Of a stretch of 40,522 nucleotides of DNA, positions 17,405-25,175 are shown piece after piece; within the stretch, counting starts at the first letter, position 1; every line of letters begins with the position of its first letter. Source of the stretch: JALXCH01 sp964495805 (GTDB lineage: Bacteria > Calditrichota > Calditrichia > RBG-13-44-9); NCBI GenBank assembly GCA_964495805.1, contig CAZBWV010000071.1, positions 1-40,522 on the forward strand. The letters run 5' to 3'. Under the pieces are notes generated by a model. It was not told where the DNA came from, did not search any database, and worked only from the letters and a program-made list of their open reading frames with translations. A program made the position numbers and the translations under genes.

Positions 17405-18781
17405 TCACCGGTTCGCTTCCGGCACCCAGCCACCGCCCAGGGCTTTGTACAGCTGAATAATAGCAGAGAGGTGTTTCTCCAGCGCTTCGGAGGCTTTCAG
17501 TTCGGCCGTAAAAAGCGAACGCTGAAGGTCCAGCACTTCCAGATAGCTGGTCATACCGCCTTCGTAGCGTACCCATGCCAGTTCGGCTGCTGCCCGGGCA
17601 GCTTGCACCTGTCGATCGCGGATGGCATACTCATCGCGGTAAGTTTGCACCGCTACCAGCGCATCTTCCACTTCCCGCAGGGCATTAAAGTAAGTTTGCT
17701 GGTACTGATTCAGTAGTTGCCGGGCGCGGGCAATCTCCACATCTACCCGACGCTGATATTCGCCCGCATGGTACAGGGGGCCGAAAATCTGTGCAGCCAG
17801 GCTGGCAAAAGCAGCGTTCAGGTTCCCCAGGCTGGCGCCTATATTTGCAGTGAGATTGAGCTGGGGATATTTCAGCGCCTCAGCCACTCCGATGCGTGCG
17901 GTTTGAGCATGAAGCTTGCGTTCGGCTTCCAGAATATCCGGCCGCCGTTCCAGCAACTCCGATGGCAATCCCACCGGCACTGTGGGCGGAAAAAGCTGCT
18001 CTTTTAGAGTCCGTCCCCGGGGAATTGATTGAGGCGGTCGCCCCAGCAACAGGTTAATGGCATTTTCCGTCTGGGTGCGCAGGCGCTGAAAATTTTTCAC
18101 TGCCGCCTCAGCATCTGCCAGCTGAATCCGGGATTGATTCAAATCCACCTCGGAAATGAGACCAGCACGGTGGCGGGCTTCCATAGCCTCCAGGCTGCGC
18201 CGACGTGCCTCCACTGTGTACTGAGAGATGAGCAAACGATTATCGATATCCCGCAACGTCAGGTAAGCACTGGCAACATCAGCCACCAGGGTAATCACTG
18301 CATTTCGATATGCTTCCTCGGTGGCCAGCAACTGCTGCAAGGCCGCTTCGTTAGCCCGATGGATGCGTCCCCACCAATCCACCTGATAGGAAACATCCAG
18401 CCCCAGGGTAGCACTACTGCTTAATTCTTCGCCGGATTTCAGAGTTTGTTCGAACTTCCCCTCTCCGCCATAATTCACCATCGGGAAAAGGCTGGCGCGC
18501 ACAATCCCCAGATTGGCTCGGGCTTCTTCCACCCGCGCCAGGGTGGCACGCAAATTTCGATTACCATGCAGCGCCTCCTGAATGAGTTCCTGCAACACCG
18601 AATCCTGAAACAACTCCCACCAGGGTAAATTGGCGATGGAAGCACCTTTCTCAAATTCTTGCTGATAGGTTGCTACCTCCGGTAAGTTTGGGCGATGGTA
18701 CTCCGGACCCAGCGTACAACCGAAAAATGCCACCCACAGCAGCAACCCCATCCCGTACCATTTTTTATAATGATTTCGCAT
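17405..18781 (-). CDS. NodT-family TolC-like outer-membrane efflux lipoprotein
   Basis: The 458-residue protein carries a lipoprotein signal peptide with lipobox AFFGC (C22) and the RND-pump OM-factor start TLGPEYHRP. It then has two TolC-type outer-membrane efflux repeats, including LPSELLERRPDILEAERKL in the second. It ends with LYKALGGGW, the usual NodT end. It would form the trimeric exit duct for the adjacent HlyD and DUF2955 proteins. I chose the ATG at 18781 because it yields a proper lipoprotein signal; an in-frame ATG at 18820 adds 13 residues that spoil it. The chosen start overlaps the upstream gene by 17 bp, which suggests translational coupling. Confidence 0.92.
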   Translation of the reverse strand: MRNHYKKWYGMGLLLWVAFFGCTLGPEYHRPNLPEVATYQQEFEKGASIANLPWWELFQDSVLQELIQEALHGNRNLRATLARVEEARANLGIVRASLFPMVNYGGEGKFEQTLKSGEELSSSATLGLDVSYQVDWWGRIHRANEAALQQLLATEEAYRNAVITLVADVASAYLTLRDIDNRLLISQYTVEARRRSLEAMEARHRAGLISEVDLNQSRIQLADAEAAVKNFQRLRTQTENAINLLLGRPPQSIPRGRTLKEQLFPPTVPVGLPSELLERRPDILEAERKLHAQTARIGVAEALKYPQLNLTANIGASLGNLNAAFASLAAQIFGPLYHAGEYQRRVDVEIARARQLLNQYQQTYFNALREVEDALVAVQTYRDEYAIRDRQVQAARAAAELAWVRYEGGMTSYLEVLDLQRSLFTAELKASEALEKHLSAIIQLYKALGGGWVPEANR

Positions 18782-19814
18782 ACTTCTTGCCCTGTTTTTT
18801 GAAATATTCCAGCAGTCCAAATGCGACCACCACGTACACCACGGCTACCGCAAGCTGAACAATGCGGGTGTACACCTTGGAACCGGCATCTCCGGCAAAG
18901 CGGCTGGTTTCTGACCCGATAACCAGCAAAACGGTGGAAAAAGCCATCCCAAATAGGGGAGCAGTGGGTTTCCCGGAGAACAGGCGAATTCCAAAAAAGA
19001 GACCCAGCAACAGGGTAAGCAGCAGCAGGAAATAGAATTCCGGCACCATGGTGAGTATTTCGTACTCCAGGATTGCCACCACACCACCAATGAGATTTCC
19101 CAGAAGAAGGGCTTTGCCGCCTTTAAAATCCCGGGCAAAGCCAGGTTGCATGGAGAGGATGCCGATGAAGATCAGAATCAGTAACGCTTCCACCCAGCGA
19201 AAGAAATAGAACAGCACCATCACAGGGAACACCACCAGGGTGGCTTCCAGTGCCTGACTGAATCGAACCCCTGGGGGTAGCGATGGGGCACCGGACTTTG
19301 GAGCGCGGGATGGTGAACGCTCGGGGAAAACAAAATGAGCGATCCACACCACCAGCAGGGACATGATGCCGCTGATCATAAGGTATTTGAGCACCGCAGC
19401 GCCACCATCCGGTAACACAAGTTCCACCATGGGTAAAATGAGTAAATTCAGGAACAGCCAGAGTGTGACAAATCCCGGAAGCACCGATTTAAAATAGTAC
19501 ACATGAAAAAGAAGCAACCCCATCACCGTTAGAAAAATGGGGGGGTAGGGTAGCAGAGTTCGGGCAACCAGTAAAGCCAACCAGCCGGTAGTGGCAATGA
19601 CCAGCATAAACACCCCTCCCGTTTTGTAAGAAGGGGGTGGAGCGGAGCTACCCAACATGTTAAGCACCAATACCGGTGTAAGGTAAGCAAATTGCCAGTC
19701 CAGCCCCAGCGCCAGTGCCATGGCCAGGGTTGCCCCCAGGGTATAGCGCAAAATACGCTGTTCTACCAAACTAACGGTGCCGATACCAGATATGTAAACA
19801 GAATTAGCGGACAT
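18765..19814 (-). CDS. DUF2955 / FUSC-like inner-membrane protein
   Basis: The 349-residue protein has two blocks of hydrophobic helices (about 16-150 and 200-345) separated by a short hydrophilic loop, the usual plan of aromatic-acid-exporter-like FUSC/DUF2955 proteins. The family typically sits between a HlyD-type adaptor and a TolC-type duct, as here, and is thought to contribute to export of small molecules. The start chosen, ATG at 19814, overlaps the HlyD stop by 11 bp; an ATG at 19853 is possible. The exported compound is unknown. Confidence 0.78.
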   Translation of the reverse strand: MSANSVYISGIGTVSLVEQRILRYTLGATLAMALALGLDWQFAYLTPVLVLNMLGSSAPPPSYKTGGVFMLVIATTGWLALLVARTLLPYPPIFLTVMGLLLFHVYYFKSVLPGFVTLWLFLNLLILPMVELVLPDGGAAVLKYLMISGIMSLLVVWIAHFVFPERSPSRAPKSGAPSLPPGVRFSQALEATLVVFPVMVLFYFFRWVEALLILIFIGILSMQPGFARDFKGGKALLLGNLIGGVVAILEYEILTMVPEFYFLLLLTLLLGLFFGIRLFSGKPTAPLFGMAFSTVLLVIGSETSRFAGDAGSKVYTRIVQLAVAVVYVVVAFGLLEYFKKQGKKYAKSL

Positions 19815-20964
19815 AGGACAACCAGCTACTGATTCGGATTTGCAGCCAGCCAATCAGGTTGAGGATCGGATTGCGGCTGGCGTAAATAATCACATCTGCC
19901 TGACCACCGGAGCGCAGGTACTGGCGGATTGCTTCCGGGTCATCCGGCAGGATAATCACCGGGAAACGTTGGGGATCACGCAGCCATCCTTTGTCGGTGG
20001 GCACTCCGGGAAGCTCGCCGCGGTTTCCACCACCGCCCACGCTTACTCCATATCCCACGCTATGGACGGTGCCCCGGTGGACCCGTCCCGGTGCGACGTC
20101 CAGGACAAATTCGGTCTTTTCACCGGGATCGATATGAGCCAGACTGTTTTCCCGAAGATAGGCTTCGATCCAGGCGCGATGGGGATTGATCAAAGCAGCC
20201 AATGGTTTTCCTGCCTGTGCGTAAAATCCGGTATCGAAATCCAGATTTTCGATGACACCATCGCCGGGAGCACGGATTTCGGTAAAAGCCAACTCCAATT
20301 GTGCCTGTTCCAGTTGAGCCATTGCCACACGAAGTTGAGCATTATTTTCGCCGCTGGTGCCTAATTTTTGTTTGGCTTTTTCCAGGTCAGCTTCGGCAGA
20401 TGCGACCCGTTCCAGTGCCTGTGCCAGAGATGTTTCCGCCAGATCCAGGTCTGCCCGGGAGAGCGCTCCGGGATTCTGCTTCAGAATTTTTTGAGTTCGG
20501 TCGTAGTTTCGTTGGGCACGGTCCAGTTGAGCCCGCGCAACCCCCAGACGTGCCGCAGCTGCTTTTACTGAGGCAGTCATCGCTCCCACCTGCTGCGCCA
20601 CTTCGTCCAGATGCGCTTCCGCCTTTTTAACAGCCAGCTGATACGGTTTCGGATCAATCCGGAACAACAGTTGCCCCCTTTGAACCGGCTGATGCAATTC
20701 CACATGAATTTCGGTGACATATCCGGATACACGAGGCACCAGCGGAATAACCACGGTTTTCACCCGGGCCATATCGGTATAGGGAGCATATCGATCAGCG
20801 AACAGGTACCAGATGAAGATGATCAGTCCAGCTATCAACACTATACGGGTCAGGCGCCGGACCGCATCATGCCCCGCAGAAGTATCTGGAGACGCCTCTT
20901 CCGACCCGTTCTTCTTAACGGTTTCCCGATCTGACGGAGAAGAGGAGCGCTGTGTTTCGTCCAT
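19804..20964 (-). CDS. HlyD-family membrane-fusion (adaptor) protein
   Basis: The 386-residue protein has a short acidic/serine-rich cytoplasmic lead, one transmembrane helix (about 38-56), a lipoyl-like half-motif (VSGYVTEIHVELHQPVQRGQ), a long alpha-helical hairpin (about 120-215) and a second lipoyl half plus beta-barrel (IRAPGDGVIENLDFDTG). It spans from the inner membrane into the periplasm and would link DUF2955 to the NodT duct. The ATG at 20964, with AAGGAAG four bases upstream, is chosen over a longer in-frame start at 21060. It is the first gene of the efflux operon. Confidence 0.92.
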   Translation of the reverse strand: MDETQRSSSPSDRETVKKNGSEEASPDTSAGHDAVRRLTRIVLIAGLIIFIWYLFADRYAPYTDMARVKTVVIPLVPRVSGYVTEIHVELHQPVQRGQLLFRIDPKPYQLAVKKAEAHLDEVAQQVGAMTASVKAAAARLGVARAQLDRAQRNYDRTQKILKQNPGALSRADLDLAETSLAQALERVASAEADLEKAKQKLGTSGENNAQLRVAMAQLEQAQLELAFTEIRAPGDGVIENLDFDTGFYAQAGKPLAALINPHRAWIEAYLRENSLAHIDPGEKTEFVLDVAPGRVHRGTVHSVGYGVSVGGGGNRGELPGVPTDKGWLRDPQRFPVIILPDDPEAIRQYLRSGGQADVIIYASRNPILNLIGWLQIRISSWLSYVR

Positions 20965-21243
20965 GTGACTTCCTTGTAGATTTTTTCCCACAAATTTAAC
21001 AGGAATCCCCCGGGAAAACCATGAAAAAACGCAACTCTTTGTACACCAGCCAGTTACCACCTGCGGTTCATTACATAAAACGATACTGGAAGTTTAGCAA
21101 CTCCGTACCAGGATATCCCACACGCTACCAAATTCAAAATTCACCTCTCATTCCTTCCACTCCCTTTCTTCCCCTTCCCGGCAGTTGCAATTTTTTCTTT
21201 TTTTTCCGGAAGAGTTCCAATTATATTCAGACAAAAAATTTTT
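20965..21243. other. intergenic region between divergent efflux and transporter operons
   Basis: The region is A/T-rich and carries no supported gene. On the forward strand a TATATT (21222-21227) lies 16 bp before the NSS transporter ATG, with no good -35 element in front of it. The leftward strand has only a weak TTGCTA/TATGTA pair for the efflux operon. No operator-like long dyad was seen. Confidence 0.4.
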
Positions 21244-22701
21244 ATGGAAAAGCAAGAGACATTCTCCTCCCGCTGGACGTTGCTGCTGGCTTCCATTGGT
21301 ATGGCCATTGGGGCGGGAAATATCTGGCGGTTTCCCCGATTGGCTGGTCAGTATGGTGGCGCTTTTTTAATCCCCTGGTTGATCTTTTTGCTCCTGTGGT
21401 CAATTCCCCTGTTGATTATTGAATTTTCCATTGGCAAAAAGACTCGCAAAGGGGTGATTGGCTCTTTTGCCGAGCTTTTGGGTGCCCGCTACACCTGGAT
21501 GGGTGCGTTTGTGGCATTTTGCACCATGGCCATTATGTTTTACTATTCTGTGGTCAGTGGATGGGCGTTGCGCTACTTTCTGGTTGCAGCTACCGGTAAA
21601 CTTTCTCAGGTCGATCACAGCGCGTACTGGGAATCGTTTATTTCCGGGTACCAACCCTTGCTATTTCATCTGATTGCGCTTTCGCTGGGGAGTTTCATCA
21701 TTTACCAGGGGGTGGTTCGGGGTATCGAGCGAGCCAATAAAATTCTGCTTCCTTCGCTGTTAATGTTGCTCATTATCGGGGTTATTCGTGCGCTGACCTT
21801 ACCGGGAGCAGCGGTGGGGCTAAACTATTTTTTCGGAATTCGCCCGGAGTATTTGCTCGATTATCAGGTCTGGTTGGAGGGACTCAGCCAGAGCGCCTGG
21901 TCCACAGGGGCCGGTTGGGGATTGATTTTAACCTACGCCGTTTACATGCGTGAGCGGGAGGATATTGTATTGAATTCCTTTATCACCGGGTTCGGCAACA
22001 ATTCCGCTTCCCTCATTGCGGGATTGGCAATTATTCCGGCTATTTTTTCTTTGACTCCCAGCATTGCCGAAGCAGAAAAAGCACTTCAGGCAGGCAACGA
22101 CGGGCTGAGCTTTATTGTGATTCCCCAGCTGTTTAACCAGTTACCCGCTGCATCGTTTTTCACTTCCGTGTTCTTCCTGGCACTGTTTTTTGCCGCACTG
22201 AGCTCGCTCATTTCCATGCTGGAATTAAGCACCCGCATTTTCATGGATTTTGGTTTGTCCCGGCGTAAAGCGCTACCTCTGGTCAGCGGACTTACCGCGG
22301 TCATGGGAATTCCTTCGGCACTGAGCATCCACTTTTTCCGCAATCAGGATTGGGTGTGGGGACTGGGACTGATCATCAGCGGGCTTTTCTTTGCCATTCT
22401 GGTCATTCGATTTGGGGTGGAAACATTTCGTCGCGAACTGGTCAATCGTGTGGCTGGCGATATGATTGCTGGCAAATGGTTTACCTTTCTGGTGCGCTAT
22501 GTTATTCCTGTGGAAGCGGTGCTCCTGCTGGCATGGTGGCTCTATCGCTCCATTGGATGGAATCCCCACGGCTGGTACAACCCCTTCGGTAGCGAAACGC
22601 TGGGCACCTGCCTGTTTCAGTGGGGACTGGCCATCTTTATTTTTCTAATGTTGAACCGAACCATTTACCGATGGGTCCATTTACGGAGGCACCGCTCATG
22701 A
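21244..22701 (+). CDS. Na+-dependent NSS/SNF-family amino-acid transporter
   Basis: The 485-residue membrane protein belongs to the LeuT/MhsT-like sodium symporters, with about twelve hydrophobic helices. The helix-1 signature GAGNIWRFPR (23-32) that contributes to Na+ and substrate binding is intact, and GWALRYF and FYYSVVSGW in the next helices fit the family. It is followed by an overlapping small gene of the MetS type, so it is probably a methionine/alanine- or other neutral-amino-acid importer, by analogy with MetP-MetS of Corynebacterium. The ATG at 21244 has no Shine-Dalgarno motif; a TATATT box 16 bp upstream would give a very short leader. Confidence 0.92.
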   Translation: MEKQETFSSRWTLLLASIGMAIGAGNIWRFPRLAGQYGGAFLIPWLIFLLLWSIPLLIIEFSIGKKTRKGVIGSFAELLGARYTWMGAFVAFCTMAIMFYYSVVSGWALRYFLVAATGKLSQVDHSAYWESFISGYQPLLFHLIALSLGSFIIYQGVVRGIERANKILLPSLLMLLIIGVIRALTLPGAAVGLNYFFGIRPEYLLDYQVWLEGLSQSAWSTGAGWGLILTYAVYMREREDIVLNSFITGFGNNSASLIAGLAIIPAIFSLTPSIAEAEKALQAGNDGLSFIVIPQLFNQLPAASFFTSVFFLALFFAALSSLISMLELSTRIFMDFGLSRRKALPLVSGLTAVMGIPSALSIHFFRNQDWVWGLGLIISGLFFAILVIRFGVETFRRELVNRVAGDMIAGKWFTFLVRYVIPVEAVLLLAWWLYRSIGWNPHGWYNPFGSETLGTCLFQWGLAIFIFLMLNRTIYRWVHLRRHRS

Positions 22702-22832
22702 CTACAGACGCCATCATTTTAATGATGCTCATTTTAGGAGCAGTGTGGGGCGGACTGACTTATTTCCTCTACCGCGCCATGAAGTCGGAGAAACGGGCGT
22801 TTTCCGGAAAAGCAAGATCAACAGGAGATTAA
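22698..22832 (+). CDS. MetS-like small subunit of NSS transporter
   Basis: This 44-residue protein is one hydrophobic helix (about 6-25, IILMMLILGAVWGGLTYFLY) with a basic C-terminal tail. Its ATG at 22698 overlaps the transporter stop (ATGA) and has GGAGG at 22685-22689, so the two are made together. Small single-helix proteins in this position are the MetS family, required for activity of MetP-type NSS importers. The identification rests on position and topology. Confidence 0.8.
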   Translation: MTTDAIILMMLILGAVWGGLTYFLYRAMKSEKRAFSGKARSTGD

Positions 22833-22838
22833 CCGGGT

Positions 22839-23870
22839 ATGGGAACCACGCAGAAACAGCCTCCGGGGCGAAAGTTGTACTATTCGCAAGCCGTTCAGGA
22901 ATTCCGCCAGAAACGGTTCGACCCGGCTTATTTGATTTACGGAGAAGAGATTTATCTGACGGACAAACTGTTGCAGCTTCTCAAGGAAAACTATCTGGAA
23001 CGCCCCGAGCCGGAGATGAATCTGTTTGTACGCTACGCCAGTGAGGAAGGTGCCGATGCGGTTATTTCGCTGGGTTCAGGGATGGGACTTTTTGCCACAC
23101 GCAAACTCATCATCCTGAAGGAAGCAGCGCTCCTAAACACCGAACAATTGAAGCGCATCCAGCGATTTCTGCACCAGTCAAATCCCGACATTTTGCTGGT
23201 GCTTCAGGCAAACATGGCCACCCTGTACCAGACTCGCCTGAAAAAATTAGAAGGCGAGCTCACCACCATCCAGGTGCTGCCCCTGAAACCAGCAGAATTG
23301 CACCAGTTTCTGAAAGAGGAGTTTGCCCGTTACGGAAAAAAACTCACAGAACCGGCGGCGGAACTTTTGTTGTTTATGGTGGGGAACCAGCTGGCCGACT
23401 TAATGACCCAGATAAATCATCTGGTGCAGTATTACAGCGAGCAGGAGATCATCGATGTTCCCCAGGTGGAAGCGGTCGCCAGCATTTATGTGACCCAGGA
23501 TGTATTCGAATTTGTGCGCTATCTGGCCAGCAGAGAGCTGGACAAAGCGATTTTTGTGTTGCACAACCTGTTGGACAGCGGAGTTGCCCCGCAACAGATT
23601 TTCTACCACATCCACCGGCATTTCACTATTCTGTGGCGAATTCACGGATATTTTCGTTCGGGCATCCGTCAGCGGGAAACCATCGGCCGGGAACTAAACA
23701 TCTTCTCCCGGTATGTTCAGGAATACCTGGACCAGAGCCGAAAATGGAGCTGGAAAAGTTTAACAAAAATTCAAAAACTTCTGAAAAATGCCGATAACCA
23801 ATTGAAAGATAATCAGATAAGTTCCAAAATTGTCCTTGACATGTTAAGTTATCAAATCATAAATTCTTAA
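22839..23870 (+). CDS. holA: DNA polymerase III subunit delta
   Basis: The 343-residue protein is the clamp-loader delta subunit, which opens the beta sliding clamp in the gamma/tau-delta-delta' complex. It starts with the N-terminal AAA-like domain (FDPAYLIYGEEIYLTDKLL, then YASEEGADAVISLGSGMGLF and RKLIILKEA) and has the middle helical domain (EFARYGKKLTEPAAELLLF, GNQLADLMTQINHLVQYY) and the C-terminal oligomerisation domain. Sequences match the HolA order and length. The gene begins 6 bp after the transporter subunit and ends 54 bp before the ECF sigma gene, whose candidate promoters overlap its end. Confidence 0.9.
   Translation: MGTTQKQPPGRKLYYSQAVQEFRQKRFDPAYLIYGEEIYLTDKLLQLLKENYLERPEPEMNLFVRYASEEGADAVISLGSGMGLFATRKLIILKEAALLNTEQLKRIQRFLHQSNPDILLVLQANMATLYQTRLKKLEGELTTIQVLPLKPAELHQFLKEEFARYGKKLTEPAAELLLFMVGNQLADLMTQINHLVQYYSEQEIIDVPQVEAVASIYVTQDVFEFVRYLASRELDKAIFVLHNLLDSGVAPQQIFYHIHRHFTILWRIHGYFRSGIRQRETIGRELNIFSRYVQEYLDQSRKWSWKSLTKIQKLLKNADNQLKDNQISSKIVLDMLSYQIINS
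23836..23865 (+). promoter_or_regulatory. candidate house-keeping promoter for the ECF sigma gene
   Basis: A perfect TTGACA (23836-23841) and TAAATT (23860-23865) with an 18-base spacer lie inside the 3' end of holA, about 60 bp before the sigma ATG. It could supply basal expression. Confidence 0.4.
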
Positions 23871-23884
23871 GTTCCCGATGGTGC

Positions 23885-23909
23885 GGAACTTTGAAAACCT
23901 CTTAACGTA
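23885..23909 (+). promoter_or_regulatory. candidate ECF-type promoter, probably autoregulatory
   Basis: GGAAC (23885-23889), exactly 16 bases, then CGTA (23906-23909) fits the classical ECF pattern (GGAAC/TGAAAC-N16-CGT). It lies just before the ECF sigma ATG at 23925. A start about 7 bases after the -10 would leave an extremely short leader, which weakens the call but still includes ACAGG (23915-23919) in part. Confidence 0.45.
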
Positions 23910-23924
23910 AAAAAACAGGTTTTT

Positions 23925-24551
23925 ATGACAAAAACACAGAGGACCCGCAGGAAACATGAAGTCACGGATGAGGAGCTCATTGCCAGATTCCAGATGGGCG
24001 ATGTTCAGGCGTTTGATGCACTGGTACGGCGGTACAAGGACCAGTTGCTTAACTTTGTATTTCGTTTTGTAGGCAATCGCACAGACGCCGAGGATATTGT
24101 TCAGGAAACTTTTTTGCGGGTTTATAAGAATAAACATTATTATAAGGAAATTGCCAAGTTCTCCACCTGGGTGTACACCATAGCCGGGAACCTGGCCAAA
24201 ACAGAGTTGCGTCGGCGGAAGCGGCATAAAATCTTCTCGGTGAGTAATTTTGTAAACGAGGAGAAAGATTACGATATACCCGATACGGAAATTGCCCCGG
24301 ACAGAAAAGTAGATGAAACGATTAAAGAGGACTACATTCAGAAAGCCATTGAAAAATTGCCGCCCAAATTTCGGGAGGTTATTATTCTTCGGGATATTCA
24401 GGGATTTGCTTACGAGGAAATCAGTCAGATTCTGAACATACCACTGGGTACGGTAAAATCCCGCGTCAATCGCGGAAGACTGAAATTACAGGAAGATTTA
24501 AAATTTCTCTTTGAGAATGAACCGAAAGGAACGGTAAAAAATGAGGGGTAA
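23925..24551 (+). CDS. RNA polymerase ECF sigma factor, RpoE-like
   Basis: The 208-residue protein has sigma region 2 (about 18-95, with DAEDIVQETFLRVYKN for core binding and -10 recognition) and region 4 (about 140-195, LPPKFREVIILRDIQGFAYE then TVKSRVNRGRLKLQED for -35 recognition). It directs RNA polymerase to stress or envelope genes. It is joined to a zinc-binding anti-sigma gene by an 11-bp overlap (with an alternative start that would separate them), so it is likely held inactive at the membrane. The target regulon is unknown; the upstream GGAAC-N16-CGTA suggests it controls itself. Confidence 0.95.
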   Translation: MTKTQRTRRKHEVTDEELIARFQMGDVQAFDALVRRYKDQLLNFVFRFVGNRTDAEDIVQETFLRVYKNKHYYKEIAKFSTWVYTIAGNLAKTELRRRKRHKIFSVSNFVNEEKDYDIPDTEIAPDRKVDETIKEDYIQKAIEKLPPKFREVIILRDIQGFAYEEISQILNIPLGTVKSRVNRGRLKLQEDLKFLFENEPKGTVKNEG

Positions 24552-25089
24552 GCCTATGGCCGAATGCGACAAATTTCGAATGCAATTCACTGATTATCTG
24601 GATGGAGAACTTCCCGTTGCCGAGCGCACCGAACTGGAAGCCCATCTGGCAATTTGCGAGTCCTGTGCAGAAACCCTGCGCCAGATTCGCATCATCCAGC
24701 AAAGTCTGCAAAATGTTCCCACCCTGACCACATCGCCCGGTTTCGAAACCCGTTTGCACCAGATGATTCGGGAACAGGAAACCCGCTCTGCCTTTCCTTT
24801 CTGGTCGTTCCAGGGATGGAAAGTTCCTGCCATGGGTTCAGCATTGGTTCTGGCCTCACTGGGGTTGTTTCTGGTCTTCAACCATCAGGAAGAAGCCACA
24901 TCCGGAAAAGCCACCTACATACCCGCAGCAGCACAAATTTCCACCCAATTCAACAAACAATCTGTTACTCCCTCTCCTGCTCAGGTGAAACCGGTTCAGG
25001 AAAGTGAAATTGCCACCCAGGATACACTCATGGAAGAAGATACGGTGCAAATTAATCACAGACAGGTGCAATTTATCACCGGACACTAA
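24541..25089 (+). CDS. zinc-dependent transmembrane anti-sigma factor
   Basis: The 182-residue protein has an N-terminal ZAS (zf-HC2) domain with C9 and H35-x3-C39-x2-C42 (HLAICESC), a C-to-H spacing of 25 typical of the fold. One transmembrane helix follows (about 95-114), then a periplasmic tail of about 68 residues rich in S, T and Q. It would bind and block the sigma factor just upstream. An alternative start at 24556 (M6), with GAGGGG before it, would end the 11-bp overlap. Regulated proteolysis is common in the family; the site-2 protease at 29018 in this window might contribute, but that link is only inference. Confidence 0.9.
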   Translation: MRGKPMAECDKFRMQFTDYLDGELPVAERTELEAHLAICESCAETLRQIRIIQQSLQNVPTLTTSPGFETRLHQMIREQETRSAFPFWSFQGWKVPAMGSALVLASLGLFLVFNHQEEATSGKATYIPAAAQISTQFNKQSVTPSPAQVKPVQESEIATQDTLMEEDTVQINHRQVQFITGH

Positions 25090-25120
25090 TTCCACCGATA
25101 GCGGGCAATTGGAAATTTGA

Positions 25121-25149
25121 TTGGTTTCTGCGGCGAATTTTTCTATATT
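25121..25149 (+). promoter_or_regulatory. sigma-70-type promoter of GAF protein gene
   Basis: TTGGTT (25121-25126), a 17-base spacer and TATATT (25144-25149) lie 26 bp before the ATG at 25176, a plausible promoter for the GAF protein and following zinc-ribbon gene. Confidence 0.5.
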
Positions 25150-25175
25150 CTTTCGGTCTTAATAAGAAAAGTTAC

